Positions 17,526-26,920 of a stretch of 64,000 nucleotides of DNA are shown here, piece after piece (position 1 is the first letter of the stretch; every line of letters starts with the position of its first letter). The translations under genes were made by a program, and so were the position numbers. The stretch comes from [Leptolyngbya] sp. JSC-1 (lineage in GTDB: Bacteria > Cyanobacteriota > Cyanobacteriia > Elainellales > Elainellaceae): the NCBI GenBank assembly GCA_000733415.1, contig KL662191.1, positions 1,501,605-1,565,604 on the forward strand, in the 5' to 3' direction. Below the pieces are notes generated by a model that made no database searches, was not told the DNA's origin, and worked only from the letters and a program-made list of their open reading frames with translations.

Positions 17526-19037
17526 TTAGCGGATGTCATAGCCAAATAGATTGGGATCGACTTCGCCAAGCTGCAAATCGGCCAAACCATACTCAGCCCA
17601 GCGCCGATCTACCATGGCAGCCGTATCGGGATCGGGCAGTAACATGTCGGCCCAAGGACGGTCGGTTTCAGGATAGATTTTCGTGGTGGCATCGATGCCC
17701 ATTTTGCTGCCCAAACCGCGCTTTTCGGTGGCAAAGTCGAGTGAGTCAAATGGGTTATCGGGCAGAATAAACACATCTCTGGCTGGGTCCACCTTAGAGG
17801 TAATCGCCCAGACCACCTGACGCGGATCGCGGATGTTGATGTCTTTGTCCACCACGATCACAAATTTGGTGTAGCTGAACTGGGGCAAGGCACTCCAAAA
17901 GGCCAGTGCCGCCCGCCGCGCCTGACCGGGATAGGCTTTGTCAATTGAGATCACCGCCGCTTTGTAGCTCAAGGCTTCCATCGGCAAAAAGAAATCGACA
18001 ATTTCTGGAACTTGCTGACGCAAAATCGGCGTATAGATGCGGTTGAGCGCAATTGCCATCATGGCATCTTCTTTCGGCGGACGACCGCTAAACGTCGTCA
18101 GGTAGATCGGATTCTTGCGGTGAGTCATGCAGTGGAAGTGAATTAAAGGCGCTTTTTCGTTGACGCCACCGTAATAACCCATGTGATCGCCAGCTGGGCC
18201 ATCGATTCCCGTCTCTCCTGGCGTGATCGTGCCTTCTAGGACAAATTCTGAATCGGCTGGAACTTCCAAATCTACGGTTTTACATTTGGCTAACGGCACA
18301 CCAGAACCGCCGTAGATGCCAGCAAACAGCCACTCGGATAGATCGACTGGCAAGGGAGTGGCTGCCGCTAAGATGATCAACGGATGCACCCCGATTGCCA
18401 CCGCCACCTCTAGCTTTTGTCCCCGCTCGGCAGCTTTGCGTAAGTGACGAGTGGCTCCCCGCACCGAGAGCCACTGTACCGTCATCGTGTTCTTCGACTG
18501 GAGCTGAAGACGATATACGCCAACGTTCACAATCTTGTTTTCTGGATCTTTGGTGATCATCAATCCTAGCGTAATCACCTTATCGGCATCGCCGGGATAC
18601 ACCCGCAGCAGCGGCAGTTGGGTTAAATCAACGGCCTCATCCTTGAGCACCACCTGCTGACAGCTTGGCAGAAAATCCCGGCCCGGTTTGGCCTTTACTA
18701 CATCAAACAGCACCTTGCCTAGCTCAATCGCCTGGGAAAGCTTTTTGGGCGGACGCGGCTGGTAGAGAATTGCTAGCTTTTTGCCCAGTTCCTCTAATTC
18801 TGCCGGATGCTCCATCCCTAGGCCCCAGCAGACTCGTTCCACGGTGCCCATGACATTGACCGCGACTGGATAGGGAGATCCCTTGACATTCTCAAACAAC
18901 AGGGCCGGACCGCCTTGCTGCAGCATCCGATTGGCAATTTCGGCAATCTCTAGATTGGGATCGACTAGCGCCTGGATGCGCCGCAACTGCCCCCGCTGTT
19001 CGATGTCGTTCAGATAGTCCCGCAGGTCTTTCGCCAT
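17526..19037 (-). CDS. ubiD: UbiD family decarboxylase
   Basis: 503 residues from MAKDLRDYLND (ATG at 19037); an in-frame ATG at 19064 is the alternative. UbiD enzymes use prenylated FMN to decarboxylate aromatic acids; in cyanobacteria the 4-hydroxybenzoate-derived step belongs to plastoquinone synthesis. Family features seen: PALLFENVKGSPYPVAVNVMG, the long central EFVLEGTITPGETGIDGPAGDHMGYYGG, the metal/flavin segment KEDAMMAIALNRIYTPILRQQVPEI, and EKRGLGSKMGIDATTK near the C-terminus. Full length. Monocistronic, convergent with the ABC operon. Confidence 0.93.
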   Translation of the reverse strand: MAKDLRDYLNDIEQRGQLRRIQALVDPNLEIAEIANRMLQQGGPALLFENVKGSPYPVAVNVMGTVERVCWGLGMEHPAELEELGKKLAILYQPRPPKKLSQAIELGKVLFDVVKAKPGRDFLPSCQQVVLKDEAVDLTQLPLLRVYPGDADKVITLGLMITKDPENKIVNVGVYRLQLQSKNTMTVQWLSVRGATRHLRKAAERGQKLEVAVAIGVHPLIILAAATPLPVDLSEWLFAGIYGGSGVPLAKCKTVDLEVPADSEFVLEGTITPGETGIDGPAGDHMGYYGGVNEKAPLIHFHCMTHRKNPIYLTTFSGRPPKEDAMMAIALNRIYTPILRQQVPEIVDFFLPMEALSYKAAVISIDKAYPGQARRAALAFWSALPQFSYTKFVIVVDKDINIRDPRQVVWAITSKVDPARDVFILPDNPFDSLDFATEKRGLGSKMGIDATTKIYPETDRPWADMLLPDPDTAAMVDRRWAEYGLADLQLGEVDPNLFGYDIR

Positions 19038-19155
19038 GATGAAGGAATGTAAACTGCTTCTCATTCTATTATGGCGGAGATGGGACGGTAGAAGCCCATA
19101 AGGCTACCACAACTTCTCGCTTAAGAGCAGCTCGCTTTCGCGACTGAATTGCCAT

Positions 19156-19569
19156 TCATCGCCATTCATCGGGAAACTCAGTATCAGGATAGTCTTCTCG
19201 CGCATCGGTCAAGGCATTGACCCACAATTCAGAGAAAGTCTCCATCCAGTAGTTGCGTAAACTGGGGGATTGTTTCAGCAGCTTCTGTAACTGCCTGCGT
19301 TGCTCGCGAATGGTTAGTTCCCCACCTCGATAATCGTTCGGTGAGTCAACATACATCCGCTTCAACAAATGGTTCAGCAATATTTCTAAACGGCTCTCCA
19401 ATTCCCGCCGGTCGCGCCCTGCTAACCCCTCGATTTCCTCAATTAAACTATCAATATCAATTTCAGAAAAATTACTTGCTTTGAGTTTAGCAACAGTGTC
19501 ACTGCACCATGCTGCTAGGTCTTGTTGGTAAAGTTCTTTAGAGTCTATCGCTTTCGTCGTTTTTTGCAT
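19156..19569 (-). CDS. DUF29 family protein
   Basis: 137 residues with the DUF29 pattern common in cyanobacteria: LYQQDLAAWCSDTVAKLKASNFSEIDIDSLIEEIEGLAGRDRREL near the start, then LLNHLLKRMY and YPDTEFPDEW at the end. The domain is helical and its function is unknown; copies are often numerous and linked to toxin-like or mobile regions, but nothing here shows a partner. Confidence 0.85.
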   Translation of the reverse strand: MQKTTKAIDSKELYQQDLAAWCSDTVAKLKASNFSEIDIDSLIEEIEGLAGRDRRELESRLEILLNHLLKRMYVDSPNDYRGGELTIREQRRQLQKLLKQSPSLRNYWMETFSELWVNALTDAREDYPDTEFPDEWR

Positions 19570-20066
19570 TACAACTTCTGTTGGCTGAATGCTTTTGTAG
19601 GATTGGCGCTTATAGAGCAGCTCAGAAAAATAGCAGTCATGAGACAGATAAACTGACGCAGTACGGCTCCGGGCTAAAGAAGTATCGACATGATCATTCC
19701 TGCCTCTTTAATTGTAATGGTGATACTCAGTCAGAAATCAGAAATGAGTTGCTCCTAACGCACCCCAGCGCTTTCGACATCTCCCCTGACTACATCATCG
19801 CTTTTATCAGGGCTACCGTGTACCCAGATCTCGATGGTGCTCCGCACCGCCCGGAGGGCGATCGCGACTCAATGCAAGAGGTGATCCCCCTCAATCCCCC
19901 TTATCAAGGGGGACTTCAATCCCTGGTTGGTAGGTGCTGCGCCCAGGCTTCGCCTCTTCCCCTTTATTTAAGGGGGGTTAGGGGGGATCCTCGACGTGTG
20001 GACACCGTAGTTTATCAGGGAGGAATGAGGGGATCTAGGTATGGACGGAATATTTCTGATGCTCAT
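19570..20066. other. Gene-free stretch with a dispersed repeat
   Basis: No supported gene; an apparent plus-strand frame across it runs into narB and through repeat DNA. It contains the repeat at 19882-20010. Confidence 0.6.
19882..20010 (+). repeat. Dispersed repeat, copy 1
   Basis: About 130 bp built of C- and G-rich blocks (CCCCCTCAATCCCCCTTATC ... AGGGGGGTTAGGGGGGATCC ... GTGGACACCGTAG). The reverse complement of most of it is found at 37823-37976. Internally it can fold into hairpins (CCCCCTT/AAGGGGG). Likely a small non-autonomous or REP-like element. Confidence 0.85.
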
Positions 20067-22325
20067 CTACACCGAAGAGCCAATCGACGTGGTTTGGGGC
20101 AGGCACTCCTGATCGGTAGCTTCGGCAATCGCAATTGGTTTGACCTGAACGGCGCAAGCTTTTAGCTCAGGCTGGTGAGAAGCAGGGCACGATTCCGGAT
20201 GGGTGAGGGCATTCACCTCGGCGTCATCGGCCCAGAGCGAACCCCAGTGCATCGGCATAAATACCGTACCGGGGGCAATCGCCTGAGTTACCTTGGCTTT
20301 GAGGCGAGCCATACCGCGACGGGAGCGCACCTCCACCCAGGTATCATCCGCAATGTGCAGCTTTTCGGCATCGCGGGGATGGATTTCCAGAAACGGATTG
20401 GGATGCATTTTTTGGGTTTTTTCCACGCGCCCGGTGCGGGTTTGGGTATGCCAGTGGCCATAGAGTCTGCCGGTGGTCAGCACCAGCGGATAGTCAGGAT
20501 CGGCGGGTTCAGCCAGCCCCTGGGAATGGTAGGCGGCAAAGCGAGCGCGGCCATCGGGAGTGTTGAACCGCAAGTCTGTGTAGAGACGGGAAGATGGGGC
20601 TTTGGAAACGTCAGACTTTCGGGAGGTTTTGCGACTCGCTGGGATACTCGGTTGAGCAGAGGCTTCCTCCAGGGCAGGGCAGGGCCATTGCAGGGGACCT
20701 TCTTGCCGCAGCCGTTCGTGGCTGATGCCGCTCATATCGCAGGGTCGGCCCCGCGTCAGTCGGACAAACTCCGCATGCACTTCGGCCACATTGTTGAAGG
20801 CAAACTGTTTGCCAAAGCCGAGCCGCTGCCCCACTTCAGCAAAAATCACCCAATCGGGACGCGCTTCGCCGGGAGGCGTGCGGAACTGGGGACAGAGGGT
20901 GACGCGGCGTTCTGAGTTGGTCATGGTGCCGGGAGCCTCACTCCACTGAGCAGCGGGCAGCAGCACATGGGCAAAGGCGCTGGTTTCGGTCGGGTAGTAG
21001 GCTTCTTGATAAATCGTGAAGGGAGAGCGACGTAGGGCCGCCTTGGTCCGCTCCAGATCAGGCATGCTGACCACCGGATTGGTGGCGGCGATCCACAGTA
21101 GCCCAACTTCACCAGTTTCGAGGCCGCAAATCATATCCCAGGCGGTGCGGCCCGGTTCCGGCGCAATCTGGCCGGGCGGCAATCCCCAAAACTGCTCGAC
21201 CTCGGCGCGGTGCTGGGGCACTTTAACTGTGCGGTAGCCCGGTAACAGGTGCGACAAACCGCCCGCTTCCCGACCGCCCATCGCATTCGGTTGGCCGGTA
21301 AGCGAAAACGGACCTGCACCCGGTTTACCAATATCGCCGGTCATTAGATGTAAATTGATCAGCGTCCGCACTTTGGCCGTACCTTCCGCCGACTGATTCA
21401 TGCCCATCGACCAGAGCGACAGCACCCGCTTCGACTCGCCCCAAAACCGAGCTGCTTTTTCCAGCTCATCTAGCCGAATCCCGCAGCGGCGGGCCACTAG
21501 TTCCGGCGGGTAGTGGCGGATTACCTCGGCATAGTCGGAAAAGCCGGTAGTGCATTCGTCGATAAAGGCCGTATCCAGATAGTTCCAGCGCATCAGCAGG
21601 TGGGCGATGCCGTTGAGCAAATCAATGTCGGTACCGGGTTTGATCGCCAGATGCAGATCGGCTGCTTCCGCCGTGGGGGTTTTGCGCGGGTCCACTACAA
21701 TCAGCTTGACGTTGCGGTTTTGCTTGTGGTGTTTCCGCAGCCGGTTGAAGATGATCGGATGGCATTCTGCCGTGTTGGTGCCGATCAAAAAGGCGCAGTC
21801 GGTTTGCTCCAGGTCCTCATAGCAGCAGGGGGGACCATCGGAACCGAGGCTTTGGGTATAGCCTGCCACCGCCGACGACATGCAGAGCCGCGAATTGGCA
21901 TCAAAATTGTTAGTGCCCAAGCAGCCTTTGACCAGCTTTTGGGCTACATAGTAATCTTCGGTATTGAACTGCCCAGAGCCATACATGCAAATCGCATCGG
22001 CTCCCTGAGTCGAGATTATGGTCTGGATCCGATTGACAATCCGCTCCAACGCCTCGTCCCAACTGACGCGCCGAAAGGGTTGATCCAACGAATCCCGCAG
22101 CATCGGGTAGAGCAACCGATCTTTGTGCAGCGATTCGGCAATAGTCGCTCCTTTGACACACACCATGCCTTGACTCGATGGGTGGGCGCGATCGCCTCGC
22201 ACCTGCCAAATTGGGGTACCTTGACTATCGCGGTTAACGGCTTTACCAGGCTGAGCAGGCGGTAAGACTTCTAGGCCACAACCAACGCCACAGTAGGGGC
22301 AAACAGTTCTTGTTGGTTCGGACAT
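20067..22325 (-). CDS. narB: Ferredoxin-dependent assimilatory nitrate reductase
   Basis: 752 residues, close to the usual NarB length. Reduces nitrate to nitrite with reduced ferredoxin. The N-terminal 4Fe-4S site is CPYCGVGCGLEV (Cys at 9, 12 and 16) with the fourth Cys in GMVCVKGAT. Molybdopterin-binding features follow: MYGSGQFNTEDYYVAQKLVKG, LSLWSMGMNQSAEGT, LTTGRLYGHWHT and MPMHWGSLWADDAEVN. It is the last gene of the nirA-nrtABCD-narB cluster but is separated from nrtD by 563 bp, so an extra promoter is possible. Confidence 0.96.
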   Translation of the reverse strand: MSEPTRTVCPYCGVGCGLEVLPPAQPGKAVNRDSQGTPIWQVRGDRAHPSSQGMVCVKGATIAESLHKDRLLYPMLRDSLDQPFRRVSWDEALERIVNRIQTIISTQGADAICMYGSGQFNTEDYYVAQKLVKGCLGTNNFDANSRLCMSSAVAGYTQSLGSDGPPCCYEDLEQTDCAFLIGTNTAECHPIIFNRLRKHHKQNRNVKLIVVDPRKTPTAEAADLHLAIKPGTDIDLLNGIAHLLMRWNYLDTAFIDECTTGFSDYAEVIRHYPPELVARRCGIRLDELEKAARFWGESKRVLSLWSMGMNQSAEGTAKVRTLINLHLMTGDIGKPGAGPFSLTGQPNAMGGREAGGLSHLLPGYRTVKVPQHRAEVEQFWGLPPGQIAPEPGRTAWDMICGLETGEVGLLWIAATNPVVSMPDLERTKAALRRSPFTIYQEAYYPTETSAFAHVLLPAAQWSEAPGTMTNSERRVTLCPQFRTPPGEARPDWVIFAEVGQRLGFGKQFAFNNVAEVHAEFVRLTRGRPCDMSGISHERLRQEGPLQWPCPALEEASAQPSIPASRKTSRKSDVSKAPSSRLYTDLRFNTPDGRARFAAYHSQGLAEPADPDYPLVLTTGRLYGHWHTQTRTGRVEKTQKMHPNPFLEIHPRDAEKLHIADDTWVEVRSRRGMARLKAKVTQAIAPGTVFMPMHWGSLWADDAEVNALTHPESCPASHQPELKACAVQVKPIAIAEATDQECLPQTTSIGSSV

Positions 22326-22888
22326 GATTCGATATACCAGTTTGGATGGGTGGGAAGGGGTGGATGAGGAGTGGCTTGCTTCTGCGTGTCGCGCAGCGTC
22401 GCCGTAGACAGTAGCAGTTAGGTGGATGGGCAGGAACGCTAAAGAGCTGTGTTGATTGTTTGCTTGAAAAGCGGTCTGGAAATAGCCTGGTTAATAAGGG
22501 TTGGATGCTGTCAAGAGAAGGAGGAAGAGAAGTAGTGGTATTGGCAAATAATAGTAACCGTTGGGTTGAATGCCTTCAGTATTATAGGAAATATTGAATT
22601 AAGCTGTTCCAAATCGTTTAAGGGATAGACTACAGTAATCGTTGGCGGCGGTTTAACTCCTAGAATCTCATAGTATGGGGGTCAAGTATCCGCATATTTT
22701 TGAATGGTTTGAATCAAATAAATTTAACTAATTTAATTGAGCCGCTTCTGAGTTAGAAAGAGTAAGAAAATCAGAGGACAGCAGGCGATCAATAGAATTC
22801 ATTAACTCTTCCTATTGTTTGCCTGACCATCCTCTAATATCTACCTCATCTATCTATTCCATATTAGCTGCTCTTTTCACTCATCCAT
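22326..22888. other. Gap between narB and nrtD
   Basis: No gene recognised. I searched for GTA-N8-TAC NtcA sites by eye and saw none that was convincing, so I cannot say whether narB has its own promoter. Confidence 0.4.
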
Positions 22889-23731
22889 TTATTCCACATC
22901 ATCGTGAGCACAGCGCCGGTAGAGGAAGTCCAGCGCATAGTTACGCAGTTCGTAATAGAGGGGAGACTCCATGACGCGGCTGCGGTTGCGGGGGCGCGGG
23001 AAGGAAATTTCTAGAATTTCGCCGACCTTGGCGGCGGGGCCATTGGTCATCATTACCAGGCGATCGGCTAGCAGCAGGGCTTCATCGATGTCATGGGTAA
23101 TCATCAGCACCGTCACCTGATGCTCGGTCCAGATCTTCAGCAGTTCCTCTTGCAGCTCTTCGCGGGTGATCGGGTCTAGGGCACCAAAGGGTTCGTCCAG
23201 AATCAGTACCTGAGGCCGCAGGGCCAGCGCTCTAGCAATACAAACTCGTTGTTTCATGCCGCCAGAGAGTTGCTTGGGCTTTTTGTCGGCAGCTTCTGCC
23301 AAACCAACTAGGGCAAGGTGATCGCGAGCAATCGCTTCTTTCTCGGCCTTGGGTTTGTCGGGCCATACCGAATCGATGCCCAGGTAGATGTTTTCAAAAG
23401 CAGTGAACCAGGGCAACAGCGAATAGTTTTGAAACACCACCATGCGGTCGGGACCCGGCTTGACAATTGGCTCGGACTGGAGCCGCACCTGCCCTTCAGT
23501 GGGTTGCCGGAAGCCAGACACCATATCTAGCAGAGTTGACTTACCACAGCCAGAGTGACCGATGATGCAAACAAACTCACCTTCGCGAACGCTGAGGTTG
23601 ACACCATCTAGAACGACATGGGGGCCACTGGGAGTAGGATAAACCTTGGACACATTGTCGATGACCAGAAAGGCGTCCTGGTCGAGAGGAGCGTCGTTCA
23701 GTTGAACATTGATGTTAGATAGAGTCTGCAT
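22889..23731 (-). CDS. nrtD: Nitrate/nitrite ABC transporter, ATPase subunit
   Basis: 280 residues, a single ATPase domain: Walker A GHSGCGKSTLL, signature LSGGMKQRVCIARA, Walker B PQVLILDEPFGALD, H-loop MITHDIDEALLLAD. Pairs with the NrtC ATPase to drive nitrate uptake through NrtB. Follows nrtC in the conserved order. The N-terminal MQTLSNINVQLNDAPLD extension before the ATPase core is typical of NrtD. Confidence 0.95.
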   Translation of the reverse strand: MQTLSNINVQLNDAPLDQDAFLVIDNVSKVYPTPSGPHVVLDGVNLSVREGEFVCIIGHSGCGKSTLLDMVSGFRQPTEGQVRLQSEPIVKPGPDRMVVFQNYSLLPWFTAFENIYLGIDSVWPDKPKAEKEAIARDHLALVGLAEAADKKPKQLSGGMKQRVCIARALALRPQVLILDEPFGALDPITREELQEELLKIWTEHQVTVLMITHDIDEALLLADRLVMMTNGPAAKVGEILEISFPRPRNRSRVMESPLYYELRNYALDFLYRRCAHDDVE

Positions 23732-23880
23732 ATGAGGTAGAAGGTCAGCGAAGAAGAATTTGTGGACTTAAGAAGAAACAGTTGGGACGAATGCAATCAG
23801 AACTAATCAGAACTAATCGGAGCTAATCAGACAGAAATTAAATAAATGAGAAAGGGATTCAGGACGGATGACGGTTTCGA

Positions 23881-25887
23881 TCAGGCCGCAACCACAATCG
23901 CCGGATGGTCGATGTCGATTTCTTCGATGCGGATTTCGCGCTTGATCCGGAGGCTGTTGAGATAGCCAATTGGGTCATCTGGATCAAAGACGGTGCCATC
24001 GAATAGGGCGAAGGGTTCGCGGTTGGGTTCTAAGTCGGGGAAATCGAGCTGGCGAGCGGCTTCACCGTAAACATCCATGCGGCGGACGCGGTCGAGAATC
24101 TCGATCCAGTTGCGTGGGAAGGGAGTGATGCCCCAGCGAGCGAGCTGAGTGAGGATCCAGAGTCCTTCGGCGCGACTCGGACAGTTGGTGATATCGATGT
24201 GGAACTGGTTGAACCGGAGCAGTTGTTCCGGCGGTTTGCCGTCCCCGCGATCGTAGGGATCGAGAAAGCCAGCGCGAATGTACTCTAGCTCTGCGCCCAC
24301 GTACTCAGGCTTGGCAAGCAGTTCGGCAATTTGGGGCCGATTACGGCGGTCGTCGCAGTACTCGCAGGCTTCTAGGAGTGCTTTGACCAGTGCCAAGTGG
24401 GTTTGGGGATACTGATTGGCCCAGTCTTCCCGCACACCCAGCACCTTTTCTGGGTGGCCGATCCACAGATCCAGGTCATGGGCAATCACAAAGCCGATGT
24501 TTTCCTTGATCGCATGGGTATTCCACGGCTCGCCCGCACAGAAACCATCGATGTTGCCGGCCTTGAGCGTAGCGACCATCTGCGGTGGTGGAATCACCGT
24601 CAGGTGCATATCCTGATCTGGGTCGATGTCGGCAGAGGCTAACCAGTAGCGCAGGATCAGATTGTGCATCGAGGCGGGGTGTACCGTTGCCATCGTATGC
24701 ACCCGATCCGGAGCCGCGGCCAGTGCTCCCTTCAGGTCGGCCAGGTTGCGGACGCCTTCATCGTAGAGCCGTTTGCTGAGGGTAATCGCATTGCCATTGC
24801 GGCTGAGCACGACCCCTGTGACAACTGGCGTTGGCACTTTGCCACCCATGCCCAGCGTCAGAGCCAGCGGCATTCCGGCTACCATTTGGGCCGCATCCAG
24901 CCGCTTAGACGTGACGCCTTCAGCAATGGCCTTCCAGCTTGGTTCCCGCGAAAGAGTGACTTCCTCTAGGCCATGCTTCTGGAAAAAGCCCATTTCCTTC
25001 GCGACCACCAGCGGCGCACAGTCGGTAAGGGGAACAAACCCAATTTCCAGGTTGATTTTCTCCAAACCATTGCGGGCAATCGCGGCCTGCTTGACCTTGC
25101 GCTGCTTCGCTTTTTTTTGCTGGTTCAGGAAGTAGACAATCTCGCTGCGCAACGCATAGTAGTTGGGATGGTTGACCACCGCCATGCGCTCACGCGGACG
25201 CTCAAACGGCACGTCAATAATTTGGCCGATATAGGATTCGGGACCGTTGGTGAGCATGACAATCCGATCCGACAGCAGCAGGGCTTCGTCTACATCGTGC
25301 GTCACCATAATGCAGGTGAGGTGGTGCTCTTGGGCAATCTGAATTAGCTGATCCTGCAAGCCGCTGCGGGTGAGGGCATCCAGCGCCCCAAACGGTTCAT
25401 CGAGCAACAGCAGCTTGGGCCGAATCGCCAGGGCGCGGGCAATCGAGACCCGCTGTTTCATCCCGCCCGACAGCTTGCCAGGGGTTTTATCCGCCGCTTG
25501 GCGCAGCTTCACCATGTCAATATGCTGTTCTACAATATCACGCCGTTCTTGAGCAGGCAGGTGCTTCATCACCTCATCGACGGCCAAGGCAATATTTTGG
25601 CGCACCGTCAGCCAGGGCAACAGCGAATAGTTTTGGAACACCACCATGCGGTCAGGGCCGGGTTTGGTTACCTGTCGTCCTTCTAGCAGCACGCCGCCAG
25701 CAGCAGGTTGGGCTAAGCCGGCAATAATATTGAGCAAAGTTGACTTACCGCAGCCCGAATGACCCAACAGGCTGACGAACTCGCCCTTTCGAATTTCCAG
25801 ATTGATATTTTTGAGCGCAATATAGGATTGGCCGTTGGGTAGTGGGAAAACCTGATCGACGTGATCGATAACAACAAAGGCAGTCAT
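23881..25887 (-). CDS. nrtC: Nitrate ABC transporter, ATPase fused to NrtA-like domain
   Basis: 668 residues, the size of NrtC. Residues 1-260 are the ATPase (Walker A GHSGCGKSTLL, signature LSGGMKQRVSIARA, Walker B KLLLLDEPFGALD). From about residue 280 a solute-binding domain like NrtA follows (IGFVPLTDCAPLVVAKEMGFF, FCAGEPWNTHAIKENIGFV). In characterised cyanobacteria this C-terminal domain mediates shut-off of transport by ammonium through PII; that is family knowledge, not visible here. Confidence 0.96.
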   Translation of the reverse strand: MTAFVVIDHVDQVFPLPNGQSYIALKNINLEIRKGEFVSLLGHSGCGKSTLLNIIAGLAQPAAGGVLLEGRQVTKPGPDRMVVFQNYSLLPWLTVRQNIALAVDEVMKHLPAQERRDIVEQHIDMVKLRQAADKTPGKLSGGMKQRVSIARALAIRPKLLLLDEPFGALDALTRSGLQDQLIQIAQEHHLTCIMVTHDVDEALLLSDRIVMLTNGPESYIGQIIDVPFERPRERMAVVNHPNYYALRSEIVYFLNQQKKAKQRKVKQAAIARNGLEKINLEIGFVPLTDCAPLVVAKEMGFFQKHGLEEVTLSREPSWKAIAEGVTSKRLDAAQMVAGMPLALTLGMGGKVPTPVVTGVVLSRNGNAITLSKRLYDEGVRNLADLKGALAAAPDRVHTMATVHPASMHNLILRYWLASADIDPDQDMHLTVIPPPQMVATLKAGNIDGFCAGEPWNTHAIKENIGFVIAHDLDLWIGHPEKVLGVREDWANQYPQTHLALVKALLEACEYCDDRRNRPQIAELLAKPEYVGAELEYIRAGFLDPYDRGDGKPPEQLLRFNQFHIDITNCPSRAEGLWILTQLARWGITPFPRNWIEILDRVRRMDVYGEAARQLDFPDLEPNREPFALFDGTVFDPDDPIGYLNSLRIKREIRIEEIDIDHPAIVVAA

Positions 25888-25958
25888 AGGCTGGGATGAG
25901 GTGTGAAGTATGTAGGAATAGCAGAGAGATACAGCGGTGAATCGAAGTTTTCTAGCTT

Positions 25959-26795
25959 CTAATCTTCTGGGAGTACGAGTTTGCCGATAAACGTGATCAA
26001 CTTATCGAGTAAAAGACCAACTAAACCGACATATAGAATCGCTAGAATCACTTCGCTAATTGCGCCGCTATTGTAGGCATCCCAGATAAAGAATCCAATG
26101 CCAACGCCGCCCGTTAACATTTCAGCCGCAACAATAGCCAACCAAGACAAACCAATCGCGATCTTCAGACCAGTAAAAATATAGGGTACGGTAGCGGGCA
26201 GCAACACCTTAACAAAGTACTTCGGCTTAGAGAGTTGCAGCACCTTAGCCACGTTGTTGTAGTCTTGCGGAATATTCTGCACGCCAACGCCAGTGTTGAT
26301 GATGATCGGCCAAATAGCCGTGATAAAAATCACGAAAATCGCAGCCGGTTGAGCATCGCGCATAGCCGCTAGGGAGATGGGCAACCAGGCCAGTGGCGGA
26401 ATGGTACGCAACACCTGAAAGATGGGGTCGAGGGCGCGGAACATTATAGTGCTAACGCCAACCAGAATGCCTAGGGCAATTCCGACAATCGCAGCCAGGA
26501 AATAACCAATTGCAACCCGCTTCAAGCTAGCGGCCAGTTGCCAAAATAGCCCTTGATCGGTGCCATCGCCCTGGAAGAAGGGATCAATAATCAGCGGATC
26601 CCAGGTGTCTTGCAGCACTTGGATGGGGCCGGGTAGGGTGGCATTAGGGCCAGAGCAGAGTAGTTGCCAAATTAGTAGAAAGACCACAATGGCGACAAGC
26701 GTTGGTACAAAGTTGGTTAGGGCTTTGATGATTTTGCTGCCCCAATTGGGGGCATAGGGATTGCTGCGCGGGCGAGTACTGATGTTTGTTGCCAT
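25959..26795 (-). CDS. nrtB: Nitrate ABC transporter permease
   Basis: 278 residues with about six membrane segments (VPTLVAIVVFLLIWQLL first). The cytoplasmic EAA-type loop appears near PQDYNNVAKVLQLSKPKYFVKVLLPATVPYIFTGLKIAIG, where the ATPases dock. Conserved position between nrtA and nrtC. Confidence 0.95.
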   Translation of the reverse strand: MATNISTRPRSNPYAPNWGSKIIKALTNFVPTLVAIVVFLLIWQLLCSGPNATLPGPIQVLQDTWDPLIIDPFFQGDGTDQGLFWQLAASLKRVAIGYFLAAIVGIALGILVGVSTIMFRALDPIFQVLRTIPPLAWLPISLAAMRDAQPAAIFVIFITAIWPIIINTGVGVQNIPQDYNNVAKVLQLSKPKYFVKVLLPATVPYIFTGLKIAIGLSWLAIVAAEMLTGGVGIGFFIWDAYNSGAISEVILAILYVGLVGLLLDKLITFIGKLVLPED

Positions 26796-26920
26796 GAGCT
26801 GGACTTCCTTCTGCGTTTGCGTGGATGAGGTAGTAGATGAGATAACAGACGGTCAAACGAAAATAGCGTGGAATTAAGCGAGTCCGCAAAGGAGAGCCGC
26901 CTCTACGGACTCAGACGAAC

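Noticed and set aside
19581..20165. Apparent 194-residue plus-strand protein
   Set aside because: Its middle is the dispersed repeat and its end is antisense to narB; composition is not protein-like.
21513..22265. 250-residue frame antisense to narB
   Set aside because: Shadow of narB.
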